Of a DNA stretch of 64,000 nt, positions 61,698 to 64,000 are shown piece after piece. The notes below the pieces were generated by a model, which was not told where the DNA came from, ran no database searches, and was given only the letters and a program-made list of their open reading frames with translations. Source of the DNA: Vulcanimicrobiota bacterium. GTDB taxonomy: Bacteria; Vulcanimicrobiota; Vulcanimicrobiia; Vulcanimicrobiales; Vulcanimicrobiaceae. Each line of letters begins with the position of its first letter. Position 1 is the first letter of the stretch. Both the position numbers and the translations under genes were made by a program. The stretch is taken from contig PMOS01000024.1 of the NCBI GenBank assembly GCA_003161435.1, forward strand, positions 155,601 through 219,600, read 5' to 3'.

Positions 61698-62026
61698 GTC
61701 GAGCCTTCACCAAGGAACGTGACGACGAGCCCGACGAGGTCGTGTTCGTGCGCGCACGGCGCAAAGGGGCCGACACGCCGACCCCACCGGCCGATCACGG
61801 CATCGTCGGCTTCGGCGCGACGGTGGTCGTCGAGGGCGTCGGGCCGGCCGCCAGGACCTTCACCATCGCCGACGCCGACCAGACCGACCTCGCCGCGGGG
61901 CGGCTCGGGATCGACTCCCCGCTGGCCGAGGCAATGACCGGCGCGCGGGCGGGCGACACCGTGGTGTGGCACCGGCCCGCCGGGGACTTGCCCCTCAAGG
62001 TCGTCTCGATAACCTACGACGACTGA
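61694..62026 (+). CDS. Gre-factor C-terminal-domain protein without coiled coil
   Basis: This 110-residue protein has about 30 charged residues at the N-terminus. The GreA/GreB C-terminal FKBP-like domain follows: FTIADADQTDLAAGRLGIDS, SPLAEAMTGARAGDTVVW and LKVVSITY. The acidic coiled coil that enters the RNA-polymerase channel is absent. Relatives such as Rnk-type proteins bind polymerase without cleavage activity. It overlaps the RuBisCO-like stop as ATGA. Confidence 0.78.
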   Translation: MSRAFTKERDDEPDEVVFVRARRKGADTPTPPADHGIVGFGATVVVEGVGPAARTFTIADADQTDLAAGRLGIDSPLAEAMTGARAGDTVVWHRPAGDLPLKVVSITYDD

Positions 62027-62044
62027 GCGTCCAGCCGACGGCGG

Positions 62045-64000
62045 TCACGACCGGGCCGTGACGAGCGCGCCCCACGCGTTCAGGGCTCGATCAGATTGTT
62101 CGCGCAGCGTCGACCACGTCGCGCGTTCGCCCGGCGTCGGGGCGGCGTCGGCGCTCTCGACGGCACCGAACAGATCGCCCAGCGCGCCGGCGTACCAGCG
62201 CAGCGTCGTGAAGCTCGTCGCCGGCGCGCCGACGGAGTTGCGCGGATCGCGTAGCGGCGAAGCTCCGGCAATCGCGTCGATTCGCGCGACGTCGGCGCCT
62301 GGCTTCGCGCGCAGTGCGTCGGCTTGCGCGAGCGCCGCCTGAACGCGCGCGAGGAGCGCGTCGACGTCGTGCGCCAGCGCATACTGCGCGCGCAGGTCGG
62401 CGTCGGTTGCCGGCATGCGCGGATCTCGTCGTACCGTGAGTGAGCGCGCGTAGGTATGTCCGTCGACCGTCAACCGCACCGCGTAACGGCCGGGCGGGAC
62501 GAACGGTCCGTCGCCGCCGCGCCGGCGCCGCCCGGTCGCGCTCGCCGCCGCGTGCAGGTCCCACCAGAAGCGCTGCATCCCCGGCTGCGCCGACGGGCGC
62601 GTCGGCGGCACGAGCCAGTATGCAGGGAAATCGGCGGTATTCGGGTCGACCGGCTTGACGACGTCGGCGCTCGACCACACGCGCAGAACGTTGCCCGCCG
62701 TGTCGGCGATCTGGAGCGTCACCGGGCCGCGTGCGTCGCGCGGTACGGCGTAGTCGATCGCCGCGCCGTAGGGCGGGTTCTCGCCGGTCGGAACCTCGGG
62801 CGGCGACGCTTCGGCTTCGTCGTTGTACGGGCGCATGCGCACCACGTCGCGCGGCGCGAAGAGCCTCGCATCCGATGACGGATCGGCGGCCAGCTCACGC
62901 AGCGGCGCGATGTCGTCGAGGATCCAGAACGCGCGGCCGAATGTCGCGATCGCGAGATCGCCCTGTCGCACCGCAATGTCGCGCACCGAGATGGTCGGCA
63001 AGTTGCGCTGCAACGAGCTCCACGAAGCGCCGTCGTCGAACGACGCGAACACGCCCATCTCGGTTCCCGCGTACAGCAGGCCGCGCCGCGCCGTATCCTC
63101 GCGCACGACGTTGACGAAGCTACCGTCGGGGATCCCGCGCACCGCGAGCCTCCAGTTTCGGCCGAAGTCGTGCGTGATGTAGACGTACGGCCGATCGTCG
63201 TCGAGACGATGCCGATCGACCGCGACGTACGCCGAACCGAGATCGAAGTGCGATGCTTCGACGATCCCGACTTTGCTCCATGCGCTCAGACCGCGCGGCG
63301 TGACGTCGTGCCACGTGCGGCCGCCGTCGCGCGTGAAATAAACCAATCCGTCGTCGGTCCCCGCCCACAACGTGTCGGCCCGCAGCGGCGACGGCGCGAG
63401 CGCGTAGACGACTCCGCGGCGCGGGCCGCGCACCGGCGTGTCGGCGATCGTCACCGCATCGAGCGTCGACGGGGTCGCCGGGTCGGCCCGAGTCAGGTCG
63501 CCGGAGATCGGCTCCCAGCTCCCGCCGCCGTTGCGCGAGCGGAAGATGACCTGATGCGACGCGTAAAGCGCGTGATCGATGCCGAACGCCAGCGGCAGGG
63601 TCCAGGTCGAACGCCAGACACCGGGTCGCCCGAGCGTCGGCGAGAGCGATCGCGTCTGAGCCGTGCGCAGGTTCTCGCGATCGACCTCGCCGCCGTAGAC
63701 GACGTTTGCGTCGCGCGGGTCGGGGGCGATCGAGCCGCTCTCGCCGCCGGCGTTGAGCGGTCGCCAGTCGCGCGACTCGATCCCGGCGTGCGCGCTGCGC
63801 GAGACGATCATCGCCGCGCCGCTGTCCTGCTGCGCGCCGTACACGTTGAACGGGTACGCATCATCGGTCGCGACGTGATAGAACTGCCCGGTCGGCTGGT
63901 TGAACCACGAGCTCCACGTCGCCGCGCCGTCGATGCTCACGCTCACGCCCTGATCGCTCCCGAGCACCATCCGCGAACCATCGGTCGGATCGATCCACAG
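62045..64000 (-). CDS. BNR/VPS10-type beta-propeller protein, C-terminal part, cut by window edge
   Basis: About 651 residues are visible, and the frame continues beyond the window edge (LWIDPTDGSRMVLGSDQG at the edge). Repeated Asp-box/sortilin motifs are present: SIDGAATWSSW, SRNGGGSWEPI, TRDGGRTWHDV, THDFGRNWRL and FDDGASWSSL. A C-terminal domain with PPGRYAVRLTVDGHTYARSLTVRRDPRM follows, as in the large WD40/YVTN/BNR exoprotein family of many high-GC bacteria. It is probably extracellular. The N-terminus and signal peptide lie outside. Confidence 0.88.
   Translation of the reverse strand: MWIDPTDGSRMVLGSDQGVSVSIDGAATWSSWFNQPTGQFYHVATDDAYPFNVYGAQQDSGAAMIVSRSAHAGIESRDWRPLNAGGESGSIAPDPRDANVVYGGEVDRENLRTAQTRSLSPTLGRPGVWRSTWTLPLAFGIDHALYASHQVIFRSRNGGGSWEPISGDLTRADPATPSTLDAVTIADTPVRGPRRGVVYALAPSPLRADTLWAGTDDGLVYFTRDGGRTWHDVTPRGLSAWSKVGIVEASHFDLGSAYVAVDRHRLDDDRPYVYITHDFGRNWRLAVRGIPDGSFVNVVREDTARRGLLYAGTEMGVFASFDDGASWSSLQRNLPTISVRDIAVRQGDLAIATFGRAFWILDDIAPLRELAADPSSDARLFAPRDVVRMRPYNDEAEASPPEVPTGENPPYGAAIDYAVPRDARGPVTLQIADTAGNVLRVWSSADVVKPVDPNTADFPAYWLVPPTRPSAQPGMQRFWWDLHAAASATGRRRRGGDGPFVPPGRYAVRLTVDGHTYARSLTVRRDPRMPATDADLRAQYALAHDVDALLARVQAALAQADALRAKPGADVARIDAIAGASPLRDPRNSVGAPATSFTTLRWYAGALGDLFGAVESADAAPTPGERATWSTLREQSDRALNAWGALVTARS

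Overview
The window is a gene-dense, high-GC bacterial chromosome segment. It carries a hopanoid cluster, a branched-chain amino acid uptake and oxidation operon, many Tat/Sec-exported proteins and lipoproteins, outer-membrane-type proteins and a lysine-rich histone-H1-like protein. This suits a diderm, hopanoid-making, aerobic heterotroph. The mix resembles Candidatus Eremiobacterota (WPS-2) or another little-cultured phylum, but no rRNA or other marker is present, so that placement is a low-confidence inference. No rRNA, tRNA, CRISPR array, prophage or complete insertion sequence was found.

Layout. 1-7.6 kb: hopanoid cluster with hpnB (minus, cut by the window edge), squalene-hopene cyclase, a ferritin-like di-iron protein (minus), a one-enzyme squalene synthase, hpnA, hpnH and a polyprenyl diphosphate synthase. 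7.7-12.1 kb: acyl-CoA module resembling the middle and lower phenylacetate route (PaaK-like ligase, PaaF-like hydratase, PaaG-like isomerase, opposing thiolase). 12.2-15.1 kb: Tat-exported NMT1-type binding protein, FAD monooxygenase and DUF1275 protein. 15.1-26.1 kb: a long minus-strand run livM-H-G-F-K, E1-alpha, E1-beta fused to an E2-like domain, a lipoyl E2 without the usual catalytic His, a macro-domain protein and two Ldh_2-family dehydrogenases. This looks like one unit for taking up and oxidising branched-chain amino acids or 2-oxoacids; mmsA at 28.9-30.4 kb fits valine breakdown. 26.1-28.9 kb: two gene remnants and a lower-GC methyltransferase around an MFS transporter. 30.5-37.2 kb: an EF-G paralogue and an envelope cluster (outer-membrane protein, SGNH lipoprotein, LolA-like protein, hydrolase). 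37.4-40.5 kb: histone-H1-like gene with a structured leader and a clear terminator, then a secreted protein/MarR unit behind a palindrome. 40.5-45.9 kb: operon for K+ uptake, Na+/H+ exchange, an MFS exporter and a cytidylate-kinase-like protein. 45.9-51 kb: LuxR/MalT regulator and part of an ABC-2 exporter. 51.7-56 kb: AidB-like dehydrogenase and a tightly overlapped stress operon (pirin, UBP zinc finger, ClpN-only protein, peroxiredoxin-like). 56.1-58.8 kb: accessory strip with two near-identical tiny orphan proteins and elaborate regulatory DNA. 58.9-64 kb: AlkA, the missing half of the ABC-2 exporter, a RuBisCO-like protein, a Gre C-domain protein and a BNR/VPS10 beta-propeller protein cut by the window edge.

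The strongest candidates for something new are: (1) a 2-oxoacid dehydrogenase in which E2 acyltransferase determinants appear split between an E1-beta fusion and a lipoyl protein lacking the catalytic His; (2) a pair of tiny paralogous proteins starting a few bases after extended -10 promoter elements; (3) an operon joining an ABC-2 permease, a RuBisCO-like protein and a Gre-type C-domain. ATGA/GTGA overlaps between same-strand neighbours are very common, and three divergent gene pairs overlap at their start codons, so leaderless translation may be widespread here.
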